A stretch of 6,961 nt of DNA from the NCBI GenBank assembly GCA_028290345.1, contig JAQGKB010000042.1:1-6961 (forward strand). The letters run 5' to 3'. Below the pieces are notes generated by a model that ran no database searches, was not told the DNA's origin, and was given only the letters and a program-made list of their open reading frames with translations. Positions 5,978-6,961 of this stretch are shown in pieces. The position numbers and the translations under genes were made by a program. The number at the start of each line of letters is the position of its first letter. Position 1 is the stretch's first letter. This DNA comes from Hyphomicrobiales bacterium (GTDB taxonomy: Bacteria > Pseudomonadota > Alphaproteobacteria > Rhizobiales > Devosiaceae).

Positions 5978-6961
5978 CTTTCGACAATTCAATCCTGACC
6001 ATCGTCACCTTTCTGCCGCTGGTCGGCGTGCTCCTGCTGCTGTTGATACCGGGCCGCGATTCCGGTTCAGTCAATGCCCAACGCTGGATCGCACTGCTGA
6101 CGACACTGGCGACGTTCGTCGTCTCCCTGGTGATTTGGGCAAAATTTGACCAGTCCAATCCGGGATTCCAGTTCGTCGTCAATGTGCCGTGGATCGGCGA
6201 GAGCATCGGCTATCGCATGGGCGTCGACGGCATTTCGGTGCTGTTCATCCCGTTGACCGCGCTGCTGCTGCCGATGTGCGTGCTGACCAGTTGGGACTCG
6301 GTCCATACCCGGGTACGGGAATACATGATCGTATTCCTCATTCTCGAGACGCTGATGCTCGGCGTCTTCGCCACGCTCGACGGCGCCATGTTCTACGTGT
6401 TCTTCGAGGGCACGCTGATCCCGATGTTCCTCATCATCGGCATCTGGGGCGGACGGCGGCGCATCCAGGCGAGCTACAAGTTCTTCTTCTATACGTTTAC
6501 GGGCTCGGTGCTGATGCTGCTCGCCATCATGGCGATGTATTGGCAGGCCGGTACGCTCGATATCACGCGGCTCCTGAAGTTCCACTTCGATCCGGGTGTG
6601 CAGATCTGGCTGTGGCTGGCGTTCTTCGCCTCGTTCGCAGTGAAAATGCCGATGTGGCCGTTCCACCGCTGGCTGCCGGAAGCGCACGTCGAGGCGCCGA
6701 CTGCCGGCTCGGTGATCCTGGCCGCGATCTTGCTGAAGCTGGGCGGCTACGGCTTCCTGCGCTTCTCGCTGCCGATGTTCCCGGATGCGTCGCACTATTT
6801 CGCCAACTTCGTGTTCGTGCTCAGTGCGGCGGCGATTATCATCACGTCGCTGGTCGCGCTCGTGCAGACGGACATGAAGAAGCTGATCGCCTATTCGTCC
6901 GTCGCCCACATGGGTTTTGTGACCATGGGCATCTTTGCCGCCAACGTGAATGGCGTGCAGG
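5974..6961 (+). CDS. nuoM: NADH-quinone oxidoreductase subunit M, 5' part (3' end outside window)
   Basis: NuoM is the middle antiporter-like proton pump of complex I, related to MrpD. The frame is open from the ATG at 5974 to the window edge and gives 329 residues of an expected 500 or so. It begins MTFDNSILTIVTFLPLVGVL, a hydrophobic first helix. Pump residues are present: E145 in YVFFEGTLIPMF, K224 in FAVKMPMWPFHRWLPEAH, K255 in AAILLKLGGYGFLR, and H312 in IAYSSVAHMGF, corresponding by eye alignment to E. coli E144, K234, K265 and H322. The C-terminal third, with the glutamate equivalent to E. coli E407, is not in view. The ATG overlaps the nuoL stop as ATGA, so translation is probably coupled to that of nuoL. 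No clear Shine-Dalgarno is seen beyond a run of six G at 5960-5965, about 8 bases upstream. nuoN would be expected downstream. Confidence 0.97.
   Translation, partial: MTFDNSILTIVTFLPLVGVLLLLLIPGRDSGSVNAQRWIALLTTLATFVVSLVIWAKFDQSNPGFQFVVNVPWIGESIGYRMGVDGISVLFIPLTALLLPMCVLTSWDSVHTRVREYMIVFLILETLMLGVFATLDGAMFYVFFEGTLIPMFLIIGIWGGRRRIQASYKFFFYTFTGSVLMLLAIMAMYWQAGTLDITRLLKFHFDPGVQIWLWLAFFASFAVKMPMWPFHRWLPEAHVEAPTAGSVILAAILLKLGGYGFLRFSLPMFPDASHYFANFVFVLSAAAIIITSLVALVQTDMKKLIAYSSVAHMGFVTMGIFAANVNGVQ

Noticed and set aside
4400..5992. A 530-codon open frame on the - strand opposite nuoL, and similar long - strand frames opposite nuoH, nuoJ, nuoK and nuoM
   Set aside because: Their products are rich in Arg, His, Asp, Glu and Gln with no recognisable domain, as expected for the complement of hydrophobic GC-rich membrane genes. 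The + strand genes there are conserved and complete.
1..6961. Search for an embedded accessory or undescribed system, mobile element, RNA gene or CRISPR
   Set aside because: Genes of one conserved operon fill the window with gaps of at most 17 bases. There is no room for another element and none is seen on either strand.

Overview
The window is a compact, single-strand stretch of a nuo operon, which encodes the proton-pumping NADH:quinone oxidoreductase (respiratory complex I). The order is nuoG (3' part), nuoH, nuoI, nuoJ, nuoK, nuoL and nuoM (5' part), all on the + strand. Both ends are cut by the window edge. The five internal genes are intact, and no frameshift or internal stop is visible in any of the seven.

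The sequence is GC-rich. The protein details point to Alphaproteobacteria, most likely Hyphomicrobiales (Rhizobiales). NuoI carries the paired motifs CIACKLCEAICP and CIYCGMCQEACP and ends in IAIDAPYR. NuoK ends in VNMMKG. NuoJ has the basic, polar tail ending SGQGL, and NuoL carries a long C-terminal extension. These assignments rest on remembered family patterns, so genus level cannot be given.

Layout: 1-1366 is the C-terminal two thirds of NuoG, the peripheral-arm subunit with a molybdopterin-oxidoreductase-like fold. 1375-2472 is NuoH, the membrane subunit at the quinone site. 2487-2975 is NuoI, the two-cluster ferredoxin subunit that hands electrons to the quinone site. 2993-3601 is NuoJ and 3611-3925 is NuoK, the small membrane subunits linking the quinone site to the pumps. 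3932-5977 is NuoL, the distal antiporter-like pump with the lateral helix. 5974 to the end is NuoM, the middle antiporter-like pump. Gaps between genes are 6 to 17 bases, and nuoL and nuoM overlap by four bases (ATGA), so the genes are almost certainly co-transcribed and in part translationally coupled. No promoter, terminator, RNA gene, mobile element or CRISPR is visible, and no stretch over 20 bases lacks a gene.

The genes form one machine. NuoI and NuoG belong to the electron-transfer arm, NuoH receives the redox signal at the quinone site, NuoJ and NuoK relay it, and NuoL and NuoM translocate protons. I see no sign of an undescribed system. The most distinctive local feature is a histidine/aspartate-rich loop inserted in NuoL (about 5333-5416); the other observations are minor.
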